NCBI GenBank assembly: GCA_029851835.1
Contig: JARKVD010000034.1
Span: 1 to 64,000 of the forward strand
Reading direction: 5' to 3'
DNA from: Clostridium sp.
GTDB lineage: Bacteria; Bacillota; Clostridia; Clostridiales; Clostridiaceae
DNA: 64,000 nucleotides
Shown here: positions 1-8,902 of the stretch, in pieces
Numbering within the stretch: position 1 is the first letter of the stretch
Layout: each line of letters begins with the position of its first letter
Notes under the pieces: model-generated
Database searches by the model: none
Told to the model about the DNA's origin: nothing
The model's input: only the letters and a program-made list of their open reading frames with translations
Made by a program: the position numbers and the translations under genes

Positions 1-13
1 TTTAGATGTGACT

Positions 14-58
14 AAAAATATTAGCTTTGTACTATATGGTGCAGGGCTAATATTTTTT
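14..58 (+). terminator. Rho-independent terminator of an upstream gene
   Basis: A perfect 12-bp inverted repeat (AAAAATATTAGC and GCTAATATTTTT) closes a 20-nt loop and ends in a T-run. It probably ends a transcript that begins outside the window. Confidence 0.7.
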
Positions 59-181
59 AATATAGAAACAAATAATTAATATGAATTTTAACATTATTTG
101 ATATAATGTAAGATATATCAAATAATATAATGTTTAAATTTAATATAAAATGCAGAGAAGATCACATTAGGAGGATGAAGT

Positions 182-1021
182 ATGGGAGTATATAGAGTGG
201 CAACGGCTGAAGAGATGGTAGTAATAAAAGAGTATAGAAAATTATTTGAAGATATAAAAGTATCTGAATCAGTACAATTAGGGGGAAAACTTTATAAAGA
301 AGTTATCTTTAAAAAGAAGGGTATTAGAAAGAATGAAGAGTATCTATATTTGGATGAAAAAAATAATATAGTAGAAAATGAGAAGATTAGAGCTAGAGTA
401 GGCAGGCTTACATTCTTTATGGATGCATACCTTAATGATGAGCCAGGAAGTATAATAAAAGCTCTTCAAGGAGATGATGAAGTTGAAAAAAATAAAGATG
501 ATTTTAAATTAGTTGAAGAGGGATTAAGGTTAATTTCTAATAGGTGTTCAAAATATAATATTTCTAAAGGTGAGATTGAAAAGGTACAAGCTACTTTAGT
601 TAAGCTTATGGAATTAAGAGGCAAAACTAACGAAAAACTTAAAGAATTTCTTGATGTTGTTGAAGTAGAGATGAAGAACAAGAAGTATTTTGATGAAGAT
701 ATAATAGATGAGTGCATGCCAGCATATAAAGAGGTAATGGTTTGTAACTATGAAAAAGTTCAGCTTATAGCTAAGTGTGCATTTAGTTATGGAAAGCTGA
801 GAGAAGCAGCAGAGAAAATGAGACGAGGATATAATTTAAGATTTATAACTTCTCATACAGAATCCTTAATGAAGGTAGCTTATATGATGGGATATTTTGA
901 AAATCTTATTAAAGCTTATGGCAATATGGCTCAAATGACGTATAACGATTATTTAAAGAGTATAGTAAACTCAGGTAAAAATAATGCTGAGTATAAGTGT
1001 TCAGCTATAAGAAAAAAATAA
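182..1021 (+). CDS. Hypothetical protein, 279 aa
   Basis: I do not recognise the family. The start is supported by AGGAGG about 7 nt upstream of the ATG. The product is charged and predicted helix-rich, with no signal peptide and no clear membrane segment, so it is probably cytoplasmic. The N-terminal third is lysine/glutamate rich; the C-terminal part holds methionine- and tyrosine-rich stretches (LMKVAYMMGYFENL). It stands alone between two terminators and faces the convergent decarboxylase gene, so context gives no hint of function. Codon use and base composition look like its neighbours. A coding call is safe from the length, SD and terminator placement; the role is unknown. Confidence 0.8.
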   Translation: MGVYRVATAEEMVVIKEYRKLFEDIKVSESVQLGGKLYKEVIFKKKGIRKNEEYLYLDEKNNIVENEKIRARVGRLTFFMDAYLNDEPGSIIKALQGDDEVEKNKDDFKLVEEGLRLISNRCSKYNISKGEIEKVQATLVKLMELRGKTNEKLKEFLDVVEVEMKNKKYFDEDIIDECMPAYKEVMVCNYEKVQLIAKCAFSYGKLREAAEKMRRGYNLRFITSHTESLMKVAYMMGYFENLIKAYGNMAQMTYNDYLKSIVNSGKNNAEYKCSAIRKK

Positions 1022-1028
1022 AAATAAA

Positions 1029-1068
1029 AGACCACAATAGTCTTAATGTAAAGATTATTGTGGTTTAA
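1029..1068. terminator. Bidirectional terminator between convergent genes
   Basis: The arms ACCACAATAGTCTT and AAGATTATTGTGGT pair over 14 bp with one G-T wobble and a short loop. A/T runs flank both sides, so it can serve the 182-1021 gene and the decarboxylase on the other strand. Confidence 0.8.
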
Positions 1069-1080
1069 TATATATAATAA

Positions 1081-2571
1081 TTATTCTACATTAATGAATA
1101 CTGCATCTTCTTCTTTAACAACAAGAATGTATTCAACTTCCGGGTCTTCTGTTCCTTGTACATAAAGACCAGCATCTTTAAGATTTTGTACGTAATCTAC
1201 AATTTCCTTTGTAATTTTTTCGCCAGGGCAAAGTACTGGAATTCCAGGTGGGTATGCCATTAAGAATTCTCCACTTATCATACCAATACTATCCTTAATT
1301 CTAACTGGAGTTTTCACACTGTTGAAAGCTTCGTTAGGAATTTGGATCTGCTCAGGTATTGGTGGAATATCTAAGAAGTCTGATTTAGGAGTTCCTTTAC
1401 CATAGTAGTCATCACTAATTTCCCTAAGAGCGCTTAGAAGTCTTTCCATTCCCTCATGAGTATCTCCAAAGGAACCAACAATAAGAACACTGTAAAGGTC
1501 TGATAATTCCATTTGTATGTGATATTTATTTGCAAGTATCATATCTAAATCATAACCTGTGATTCCAAGATCACGACAAGTTATTGTTATTTTTGTTGGA
1601 TCAAATGCATATGCACCAGCTTTGCCTAGGATTTCTTCACCGAAGCAGTAGAAACCAGGTATCTTATTAACTTCTCTTCTTACGTAGTTAGAAAGCTCTA
1701 TGGTTTTATCTAGTAATTTTTCACCGTGTAGGGCAATCTGACGTCTTGCTGTATCAAGAGATGCCATTAAAATATATGAAGGAGAAGTTGTATGCATTAG
1801 GTTTATAACCTGTTTAACTCTGTGTACATTAATTCTCTTTGCATTTACTTGAAGTAATGAACCTTGAGTCATTGCACCTATTATTTTATGAGTACTTTGA
1901 GCACAGATATCAGCACCTGCTTCCATAGCTGACATTGGTAGCTTTTTATTGAAGTTTAGGTGTGGACCATGTGCTTCGTCAACTATTAAAGGTATATCAT
2001 ATTCATGAACTATGTCAGCAATCTGTTTAATATCAGTAGATACACCGTAATAAGTAGGATTTATTATAAGTACTGCTTTTGCATCTGGGTTAGCTTCTAA
2101 AGTTTCTCTTACAGTATCAGGAGCTACACCGTTAGCAATTCCTAATTTTTTATCAAGTTCAGGTTGCATGTATACAGGAATAGCACCTGCTAAAATAATT
2201 CCACCAGTAATAGATTTATGTACATTTCTTGGAACTATTATTTTATCACCAGCACCAACAACGGAAAGAATCATGGCTTGTATAGCACCAGAAGTGCCAT
2301 GAACAGAGAAGAAGCATGCATCAGAACCATAGGCATCGGCAGCTAATTCTTGAGCTTTTTTTATTGGACCAGTTGGATGATGATAGCTGTCCACAAGTTT
2401 AAATACTGTAACGTCAATTTTAAATGGATTTTCACCCATGAAATTTTTAAATTCTTCGTCTGCACCTACACCTTTTTTATGTCCAGGTACGTGGAAAGGA
2501 AGGGTGTCTCTATTTACATATTCCATTAGAGCGTCAAATAATGGAGTTTCATTTTGATTTAATTTATACAA
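1081..2571 (-). CDS. Orn/Lys/Arg decarboxylase, PLP-dependent (SpeA/YaaO-like)
   Basis: A fold-type I PLP decarboxylase that converts a basic amino acid (arginine, lysine or ornithine) to its amine for polyamine synthesis. The 496-residue length fits the short Gram-positive SpeA/YaaO type rather than the roughly 700-residue enterobacterial inducible enzymes. Visible motifs are FHVPGHKKG near residue 26, SVHGTSGAIQ with the cofactor-stacking His at 91, IVDEAHGPH with Asp198 and His201, and STHKIIGAMTQGS with the Schiff-base lysine at 229. The start codon is TTG, chosen because AGAGGG lies about 7 nt upstream and the sequence begins as the family does. A two-hairpin repeat element lies 30 nt upstream in the leader. 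The exact substrate cannot be read from the sequence. Confidence 0.9.
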   Translation of the reverse strand: MYKLNQNETPLFDALMEYVNRDTLPFHVPGHKKGVGADEEFKNFMGENPFKIDVTVFKLVDSYHHPTGPIKKAQELAADAYGSDACFFSVHGTSGAIQAMILSVVGAGDKIIVPRNVHKSITGGIILAGAIPVYMQPELDKKLGIANGVAPDTVRETLEANPDAKAVLIINPTYYGVSTDIKQIADIVHEYDIPLIVDEAHGPHLNFNKKLPMSAMEAGADICAQSTHKIIGAMTQGSLLQVNAKRINVHRVKQVINLMHTTSPSYILMASLDTARRQIALHGEKLLDKTIELSNYVRREVNKIPGFYCFGEEILGKAGAYAFDPTKITITCRDLGITGYDLDMILANKYHIQMELSDLYSVLIVGSFGDTHEGMERLLSALREISDDYYGKGTPKSDFLDIPPIPEQIQIPNEAFNSVKTPVRIKDSIGMISGEFLMAYPPGIPVLCPGEKITKEIVDYVQNLKDAGLYVQGTEDPEVEYILVVKEEDAVFINVE

Positions 2572-2600
2572 TTCTATACCCTCTTTCTATTTAAATAATA

Positions 2601-2683
2601 TAAGTGAGTGTCCAAATTTGTAATTTAGCTACTCGAACTTATTTTTGAGAACTCCTTTCAGTGAAGTGAGGAGGAGTATCTTT
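2601..2683 (-). repeat. Dispersed two-hairpin element, copy 1
   Basis: Read on the minus strand, a 5' hairpin (ACTCCT to AGGAGT type) is followed by a 3' hairpin with outer arms TAAGT/ACTTA (2601-2641), a middle GAGT/ACTC pairing and an inner CTAAATT/AATTTGG stem. It lies in the leader of the decarboxylase gene, same strand. The upstream stretch to about 2900 shows no other recognisable signal. Confidence 0.75.
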
Positions 2684-2903
2684 CTAAATAATTATTCATA
2701 TAATTACACTTAAAATACGTTTCAAAATAGTTTACAATTATAAAACAAATTTATTATAGAATAATATACATATCAATGCAATAAGAATTTATATAATTCC
2801 TAAATTAACTAAAATTAACAGCGTTAAAACTTAATTGTTACTATATATTATGACTTTGGACATAAAAGAATATTTATTATTAATTTATTTTAAGCAATAA
2901 TGG

Positions 2904-2932
2904 TTGAAGATATGAATTTGTGTTAATATATT
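2904..2932 (+). promoter_or_regulatory. Sigma-A-type promoter for the TPR gene
   Basis: TTGAAG at 2904-2909 and TATATT at 2927-2932 are separated by 17 nt, about 50 nt upstream of the TPR-protein start codon. Inferred from consensus match only. Confidence 0.55.
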
Positions 2933-2984
2933 TAGATGGGAAGAAAACTAAGAAGCAAAAAAAATGAGGTAAGAAGGTGTTACT

Positions 2985-4046
2985 ATGAGTAATGGAAATT
3001 ATTTTTTAGAGAAGTTAGAGAAGATGTTGTTTCTTGAAATAAAAAAGGGCAGCAAAATAAATGAATATAAATTTAAAGATAATATATATATGCCAGTAAG
3101 TTCAGAAAAAATAGTAAACAAAGCTAAGGCTGGAGATAATCTTCAAGATATACCAGTTAATTTCTTTGTTGAAGGTATGTTCTATGTTTTAGGTTCAGAT
3201 GAAAAGTTTACCCATAACCCAACATATATAGAGGTTATAAAATCAATTCCAAACAGCACAAATTTTATTAAAGGAAGAATTTTTGACAATATTAAAAATG
3301 AAAAGTATGAAGATGCTTTTATTATGTTAAAAGGGCTTTTACAAGTTGAAGTTTCAAAGGATAATCTAGAGAAGGCGCTAATTTTAGCAGATGGACTTAG
3401 AAAAACTCATTCTGCATTTAAAGATGAGGAATTAATGCTTATAGAGTTAGCTAAGAAATATAATGATTATCCAGTTCCGTACTATTATGATGCATTAATT
3501 AAGTATGAAGATGGTGACGTTGAAAAAGCTTATTTTAATATAAATCAGTATATATCTTTAGGTGGAAAAGTAACTGAAGAAGTTGAGGAATTAAAAAATA
3601 ATTTAAGCATAATAAATGAATATGACCACGGTAAGGAATTAGTTTATGAAGAACCTAAGAAGGCGTTAGAAATTCTACTTCCACTAGTAGATGTTTTAGG
3701 AAATAAGGCAGAAATCTACTATTATATATCAATCTGTTATAGGATTCTTCAAAACTATGAAAAAGCAATTTATTACTTAAATGAGGCCTTAACAATAGAC
3801 AGCAATTACGTTCAAGTATTTAATGAACTTGGTATTAACTATGCCTGTTTAAGTGAATTTGGTGAGGCAATAAAGTATTTTAGAAGAGTATTTGAGCTTA
3901 CATCATCAATAGAGGTTTGTACAAATTTAATTATGTGTTATATGAATAATAATGAAATAGAACAAGCAAAAACTCACTTAGAAATAGCAAGAAAACTTGA
4001 TCCAAATGATGAAATTGTTAAAGAGCTAGAGGTAATATTAAAATAG
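2985..4046 (+). CDS. Tetratricopeptide-repeat protein, 353 aa
   Basis: A cytoplasmic-looking protein with no signal peptide or membrane helix. The C-terminal half contains TPR-like helix pairs, recognisable as AIYYLNEALTIDSNYVQVFN, FGEAIKYFRRVFEL and QAKTHLEIARKLDPND, each with the small/aromatic spacing and the terminal P-N/D of TPR consensus. The middle (about residues 95-200) also reads as degenerate TPR helices. The first 90 residues are not recognised. TPR arrays act as protein-binding scaffolds; the partner is unknown. AAGGTG lies about 7 nt before the ATG, with its own promoter and terminator, so it is monocistronic. It is just upstream of the polysaccharide locus but separated from it by a strong terminator. 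Confidence 0.8.
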   Translation: MSNGNYFLEKLEKMLFLEIKKGSKINEYKFKDNIYMPVSSEKIVNKAKAGDNLQDIPVNFFVEGMFYVLGSDEKFTHNPTYIEVIKSIPNSTNFIKGRIFDNIKNEKYEDAFIMLKGLLQVEVSKDNLEKALILADGLRKTHSAFKDEELMLIELAKKYNDYPVPYYYDALIKYEDGDVEKAYFNINQYISLGGKVTEEVEELKNNLSIINEYDHGKELVYEEPKKALEILLPLVDVLGNKAEIYYYISICYRILQNYEKAIYYLNEALTIDSNYVQVFNELGINYACLSEFGEAIKYFRRVFELTSSIEVCTNLIMCYMNNNEIEQAKTHLEIARKLDPNDEIVKELEVILK

Positions 4047-4059
4047 AAAATTGAATTAC

Positions 4060-4097
4060 AGTAGAGATGTTTATTTTAAGCATCTCTGCTTTTTTTT
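4060..4097 (+). terminator. Rho-independent terminator of the TPR gene
   Basis: AGAGATG and CATCTCT pair around an 11-nt loop, followed after GC by eight Ts. Confidence 0.85.
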
Positions 4098-4375
4098 ATG
4101 AAAATTTTTAAAAGCTTTGAAGCAAATATAAATGTGTAAATTCATTGAAGTAACAAGTGAAATGTTACGAGATAGATTACATCATTCAGGTTAAATTAGA
4201 ATTTAATGTGAGTATATGGGTTTATTTGAATAATTATAAAAATATAGGTTAACAATTATGAGAGGAACGTATTATTTTTATTTAAATTAGTGCTTTAAGA
4301 GAAGTAAGGATACTCAGGCTCATAATTTAGATTTTATTTGAGTTTACCTATATGAGATTTTTGGAGTGTAAAAAA
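4098..4375. other. Leader of the polysaccharide locus; no feature recognised
   Basis: About 280 nt of very AT-rich sequence before the first polysaccharide gene. No convincing promoter pair, terminator or repeat copy was found. A long leader here would be compatible with antitermination control of the operon, but the sequence does not show it directly. Confidence 0.4.
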
Positions 4376-6220
4376 ATGGAAAAAGATAAAAGGATTATAG
4401 TAATTGATATTGTTCTTATATTATTAAGCTTATACATTGCAATGTTATTAAGGTTTGATTTTAGAATTCCACCTGGATATGTGGAGTTTTTTAAAGTTTC
4501 AGTTGCACCAGTAATCATTATCACTATTATTTTTAATATGGTATTTAAACTATACAGCAATATATGGAAGTATGCATCCATAGAAGAGTTATTATCAATT
4601 ATATATTCTATGACGGCTACTAATATTATTTTTATTTTATATGGATATTTTATTACACATACTTTGTTAAAATATAAATTTTTTAGGTTCCCTTTAACGG
4701 TACACATTATATTTTGGGTTTTAAGTGTTATAAGTTTAGGGGGGGTTAGATTTTTTTTCAGAATTGTTGAAGGAAGTAATATTGGTCACGGTGTCTCAAG
4801 GAAGAAAAAGAATCTTTTAATTATTGGTGCAGGTGATGCAGCTGCTATTCTAATTAAAGAAATAAAAAATAAAGCAGGAGTAAATTATAAAATTGTTGGA
4901 TTAATAGATGATAATGAAAAAAAAATTGGAAAAACAATTCATGGAATTAAGATATTGGGAAACAGAAATTCAATTATACAAATATGTAAAGCTCATCGCG
5001 TTGATGAAATAATGCTTGCTATGCCTTCCGTTGATAAAGTTACCAAGAGTCAGATATTAAATATTTGTAAGCAGGTAACCAAGAACATTAAAACAATGCC
5101 TGGTATATATAAGATTGCAGATGAGGAAATAGCAGTAAATAAAATGCGAGATATAGATATAAATGATTTATTAGGAAGAGAATCAGTGAAACTAAATTCA
5201 GAAAATATAGACAAATATATTAAAGAAAAGACAATTCTTGTTACAGGTGGGGGAGGAAGTATAGGATCAGAGATTTGCACACAAATTGCAAAGTTTGAGC
5301 CAAGAAAGATCCTTATATTAGATATATACGAGAATAATGCATATGACTTAGAAATGGAATTTAACAGTAAATTTCCTAGAATAGATAAACAAGTAATTAT
5401 AGCATCAGTGAGAGACAAGGTTAGATTAGACCAAGTATTTAATGAACATAGACCAGATGTAGTATTTCATGCTGCAGCTCATAAACATGTACCTTTAATG
5501 GAAAATAACGTGGGAGATGCAGTAAAGAATAATATATTAGGTACATATAATGTGGTGCAATGTGCTGATAAGTATAAAGTCGATAAGTTCGTACTTATTA
5601 GCACTGATAAGGCTGTAAATCCAACTAACGTTATGGGAGCTACTAAAAGATTTTGTGAGCTTATAATACAAGCTTTTAATGATATTAGTGACACAGATTA
5701 TGTAGCTGTTAGATTTGGAAATGTATTAGGAAGTAATGGCTCTGTTATACCCCTTTTTAAAAAACAAATTGAAAGAGGAGGACCAGTCACAGTAACTCAT
5801 CCTGAAATAACTAGATTCTTTATGACCATTCAAGAAGCGGCTCAACTTGTTATTCAAGCAGGAGGGTTTGCAAAAGGTGGAGAGATCTTTGTCCTTGATA
5901 TGGGAAAACCAGTTAAAATGGTTGAGTTAGCTAGAGATTTAATTACTTTATCGGGATATAAACCAAATGTAGATATAAAAATTGAATATGTTGGCTTAAG
6001 GCCAGGTGAAAAGCTATATGAAGAACTCCTTATTTATGAAGGTTCATTAACTACAACGGAACATAATAAAATTTTTGTAGAGAAGCCAAGGGAGGCAGAT
6101 ATGGAATTTATTGAAGAGTCTATTAAAGAATTTATGAATGTTGATAATATGTCAAAAGAAGAAATCATAAAATTAATTCAAGAAAAAGTTCCAACTTATA
6201 TACGAAAAGAGAATTATTAA
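4376..6220 (+). CDS. Membrane-bound nucleotide-sugar 4,6-dehydratase (PglF/CapD/WbpM family)
   Basis: Converts a UDP-N-acetylhexosamine (typically UDP-GlcNAc) to the 4-keto-6-deoxy sugar, the first step to 4-amino-4,6-dideoxy sugars. From the chosen start there are about four hydrophobic segments in residues 5-130, a CoA-binding-like Rossmann domain (LLIIGAGDAA near 148), then the NAD-binding SDR domain with TGGGGSIG at 290-297. As in PglF and WbpM, the SDR catalytic Tyr is replaced by Met (VMGATKR, Met420, Lys424). The ATG at 4376 is preferred over an in-frame ATG at 4352 because GGAG precedes it by a normal spacing. The 614-residue length is normal. It is the first gene of the polysaccharide locus; its partner aminotransferase is probably the one at 18456. 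Confidence 0.88.
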   Translation: MEKDKRIIVIDIVLILLSLYIAMLLRFDFRIPPGYVEFFKVSVAPVIIITIIFNMVFKLYSNIWKYASIEELLSIIYSMTATNIIFILYGYFITHTLLKYKFFRFPLTVHIIFWVLSVISLGGVRFFFRIVEGSNIGHGVSRKKKNLLIIGAGDAAAILIKEIKNKAGVNYKIVGLIDDNEKKIGKTIHGIKILGNRNSIIQICKAHRVDEIMLAMPSVDKVTKSQILNICKQVTKNIKTMPGIYKIADEEIAVNKMRDIDINDLLGRESVKLNSENIDKYIKEKTILVTGGGGSIGSEICTQIAKFEPRKILILDIYENNAYDLEMEFNSKFPRIDKQVIIASVRDKVRLDQVFNEHRPDVVFHAAAHKHVPLMENNVGDAVKNNILGTYNVVQCADKYKVDKFVLISTDKAVNPTNVMGATKRFCELIIQAFNDISDTDYVAVRFGNVLGSNGSVIPLFKKQIERGGPVTVTHPEITRFFMTIQEAAQLVIQAGGFAKGGEIFVLDMGKPVKMVELARDLITLSGYKPNVDIKIEYVGLRPGEKLYEELLIYEGSLTTTEHNKIFVEKPREADMEFIEESIKEFMNVDNMSKEEIIKLIQEKVPTYIRKENY

Positions 6221-6330
6221 ATTTGGGGTTATAAGGTAAATACTTTGATTTTGCCAATTAGGATTATAATCTGAAGAAAAATAAAAAGTAACTTTTAAAA
6301 GGAACAATGTTTTTAGTAGGAGGGCAAGTT

Positions 6331-7446
6331 ATGAAAGTTAGTTTATTAGATTTACAAGCACAATATAAGACTATTAAAGAAGAAATAGATAATTCAATAC
6401 ATCAAGTGTTGGATTCATCAGTATATATAATGGGCCCTAATGTAAAGAAGCTAGAAATTAGTATAGCTGAGTTTACAGGAGTAAAGCATGGAATAGGTGT
6501 TGCCAATGGAACGGATGCTTTATTGCTTGCTTTAGAAGCTATAGGAATAAAAGCAGGAGATGAAGTAATAACTACACCATTTACTTTTTTTGCCTCTGCA
6601 GAAACTACTTCTGTACTTGGAGCAACACCAGTTTTTGCAGATATACTGCCAGATACTTTATGTATTAATCCAGATGAGATAGAAAAATGCATTACAGATA
6701 AAACTAAAGCAATTATTCCAGTTCATATTTTTGGCCAGATGTGTGACATGGATAGAATAATGGAAATAGCGAGAAAGCATAATTTATATGTAGTTGAAGA
6801 TTGTGCTCAAGCTATAGGTTCAGAGTATAAGGGAAGACGTGCAGGATCCATAGGGGATATAGGCACCTATTCTTTCTTCCCAACTAAAAATTTGGGTGGA
6901 TATGGAGATGGTGGAATGGTTGTCACTAACAATGATGAATTAGCAGAAAAAATAAGATTGCTAAGGACTCACGGATCAAAAGAAAAATATACTTATGTTG
7001 CAATTGGACATAATAGCAGATTAGACGAACTACAGGCGGCTATTTTAAACGTAAAGTTTAAATATATTAATGAGTGGAATAAAGCAAGAAATATTAAGGC
7101 TAAAATATATAATGATTTATTGAGAAATTTAGAAGTTGTTACGCCAACAGAATTAGATGAAAATAAACACATTTATCATATGTATGTAGTGCAATCTTAT
7201 AAAAGAGATGAAATTATAGCTTTCTTAAAGGAAAATGGAATCTCTACAGGAGTGTATTATCCTTCGCCAGTTCATTTACAACAGGTTTATAAATATTTAG
7301 GGTATAAGGAAGGAGATTTGCCAGTAGCTGAAGATGCTTGTAAAAAGACATTTGCTCTTCCATTATATCCAGAATTAGAGATAGAAAAGCAAGAGTATGT
7401 AGTTGAAAAAATTAAAGAGTTTTTAATAAATAGTATAGTTACTTAA
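6331..7446 (+). CDS. DegT/DnrJ/EryC1 sugar aminotransferase (WbpE-like)
   Basis: A PLP-dependent nucleotide-sugar aminotransferase. Asp157 (VVEDCAQAIG) contacts the pyridine nitrogen and Lys186 (FFPTKNLGG) is the expected Schiff-base lysine; GTDALLLAL near residue 60 is the phosphate-binding region. The N-terminus MKVSLLDLQAQYKTIKEEI resembles enzymes that aminate 3-keto sugars such as WbpE/WlbC, and the next two enzymes (UDP-HexNAc 6-dehydrogenase and a Gfo/Idh oxidoreductase) are those expected to provide a UDP-3-keto-hexuronic acid. The ATG at 6331 has AGGAGGG 7 nt upstream; an in-frame ATG at 6307 is poorer. Substrate assignment is inference from neighbours. Confidence 0.85.
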   Translation: MKVSLLDLQAQYKTIKEEIDNSIHQVLDSSVYIMGPNVKKLEISIAEFTGVKHGIGVANGTDALLLALEAIGIKAGDEVITTPFTFFASAETTSVLGATPVFADILPDTLCINPDEIEKCITDKTKAIIPVHIFGQMCDMDRIMEIARKHNLYVVEDCAQAIGSEYKGRRAGSIGDIGTYSFFPTKNLGGYGDGGMVVTNNDELAEKIRLLRTHGSKEKYTYVAIGHNSRLDELQAAILNVKFKYINEWNKARNIKAKIYNDLLRNLEVVTPTELDENKHIYHMYVVQSYKRDEIIAFLKENGISTGVYYPSPVHLQQVYKYLGYKEGDLPVAEDACKKTFALPLYPELEIEKQEYVVEKIKEFLINSIVT

Positions 7447-7485
7447 AGTAAGAGCCTCAATATAGATGAGATCAGGAGGAGAAGG

Positions 7486-8802
7486 ATGAGTCAGTTAAAA
7501 GATAAATTGCTATTAAAGTTAAAGAATAAAACTGCAAAATTAGGGGTTGTAGGTTTAGGTTATGTAGGTCTACCCCTTGCAGTAGAAAAAGCAAAAGTCG
7601 GTTATGAAGTAATTGGCTTTGATGTTCAAGATAAAAAGGTTGAAATGGTTAATAGGGGAGAAAACTATATTGGTGATATAGTTGATGATGATTTAAATGA
7701 TTTAGTTAGAGATGGAAAGTTAAAAGCTACAACAGATTTTAGTTTTATAGGTGATGTGGATACTGTTTGTATAGCTGTTCCCACGCCTTTGGATATATAT
7801 AAGCAGCCCGATTTATCATATGTTATAAATTCAACAAAAGATGTATCTAAATTTTTAAAAAGAGGTATGCTTGTGGTTTTAGAAAGTACAACTTATCCAG
7901 GTACAACAGAAGAGGTAGTTAAACCTATTCTTGAAGAAAGTGGATTAAAGTGCGGAGAAGATTTCTTTTTAGCATTTTCACCAGAAAGAGTTGACCCAGG
8001 TAATAAGCTATATAATACAAAAAATACACCTAAGGTAGTGGGTGGATGTACTCCAGAGTGTACTGAGGTTGCAGGAACACTATATAGAAGTGTTTTGGAG
8101 GGCGACATTATGGAGGTTTCTTCACCAGCAGTTGCTGAGATGGAGAAAATACTTGAAAATACCTTTAGAAATATAAATATAGCATTAGCTAATGAAATGG
8201 CAATTTTATGTAACAGAATGGGTATTGATGTATGGGAAGTTATAGATGCAGCAAAGACTAAGCCATACGGATTTATGGCTTTCTATCCAGGTCCAGGAAT
8301 TGGAGGACACTGTATTCCTTTAGATCCATTTTATTTGGAATGGAAGGCGAAAGAGTATGATTATCATACTACTTTAATTGAGACTTCAGGAATAATAAAT
8401 GATTCTATGCCTAATTTTGTTATAGAGAATGTTATGAAGCTTCTTAATGGTCATAGAAAAGCATTAAATGGAGCTAAGGTATTAGTTCTTGGAGCTGCGT
8501 ATAAAAAGGATATTGATGACATGAGGGAATCTCCAACATTGAAGGTTCTAGAGCTCCTTGAAAAGAATGGTGCAGAAGTAATGATGAATGATCCATATAT
8601 CCCTAGGTTTAAGCACAAAAACATAGAATATGTTTCTGTTGACTGGAAAAAGGAAATTGATAATGCAGATATAGTAATAATCACAACAGACCATAGCTGC
8701 TATGATTATGAAACTATTGTTGGAAGAGCTCAATTACTTTACGATACTAGAAATGCTACAAAACACGTTAAAAATAATAGAGAAAAGATTCATAAGCTAT
8801 AA
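7486..8802 (+). CDS. UDP-N-acetylhexosamine 6-dehydrogenase (WbpA/UGD family)
   Basis: An NAD-dependent two-step oxidation of C6 of a UDP-sugar to the uronic acid. GLGYVG at residues 23-28 is the NAD-binding loop, Lys221 lies in the conserved EMEKILENTFRNI segment, and Cys276 in GPGIGGHCIPLDP is the catalytic nucleophile. The 438-residue length and the extended GIGGHCIPLDPFYL motif favour the UDP-GlcNAc/ManNAc branch (WbpA, WecC) over UDP-glucose dehydrogenases. AGGAGGAG precedes the ATG by about 6 nt. It sits between the aminotransferase and the Gfo/Idh enzyme, so the three plausibly act in sequence to make a UDP-3-amino-3-deoxy-HexNAc uronic acid. Confidence 0.88.
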   Translation: MSQLKDKLLLKLKNKTAKLGVVGLGYVGLPLAVEKAKVGYEVIGFDVQDKKVEMVNRGENYIGDIVDDDLNDLVRDGKLKATTDFSFIGDVDTVCIAVPTPLDIYKQPDLSYVINSTKDVSKFLKRGMLVVLESTTYPGTTEEVVKPILEESGLKCGEDFFLAFSPERVDPGNKLYNTKNTPKVVGGCTPECTEVAGTLYRSVLEGDIMEVSSPAVAEMEKILENTFRNINIALANEMAILCNRMGIDVWEVIDAAKTKPYGFMAFYPGPGIGGHCIPLDPFYLEWKAKEYDYHTTLIETSGIINDSMPNFVIENVMKLLNGHRKALNGAKVLVLGAAYKKDIDDMRESPTLKVLELLEKNGAEVMMNDPYIPRFKHKNIEYVSVDWKKEIDNADIVIITTDHSCYDYETIVGRAQLLYDTRNATKHVKNNREKIHKL

Positions 8803-8809
8803 AGCATAT

Positions 8810-8847
8810 AGATACAACACATAGGATAATCCTCATGGGCTGTATCT
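8810..8847 (+). other. Intercistronic hairpin
   Basis: Outer arms AGATACA and TGTATCT enclose an inner AGGAT/ATCCT stem. It lies in the 100-nt gap between two polysaccharide genes and has only a weak T-rich tail, so it may be a partial terminator or an mRNA-stability structure. Confidence 0.45.
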
Positions 8848-8902
8848 AAATATTATTGTTTAAACTTATAAAAACTATTTAAAAGCCTTAGGAGGTAGGA
8901 GA

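Noticed and set aside
4352-4375. Longer N-terminus for the 4,6-dehydratase starting at 4352
   Set aside because: There is no ribosome site before that ATG, while GGAG correctly precedes the ATG at 4376.
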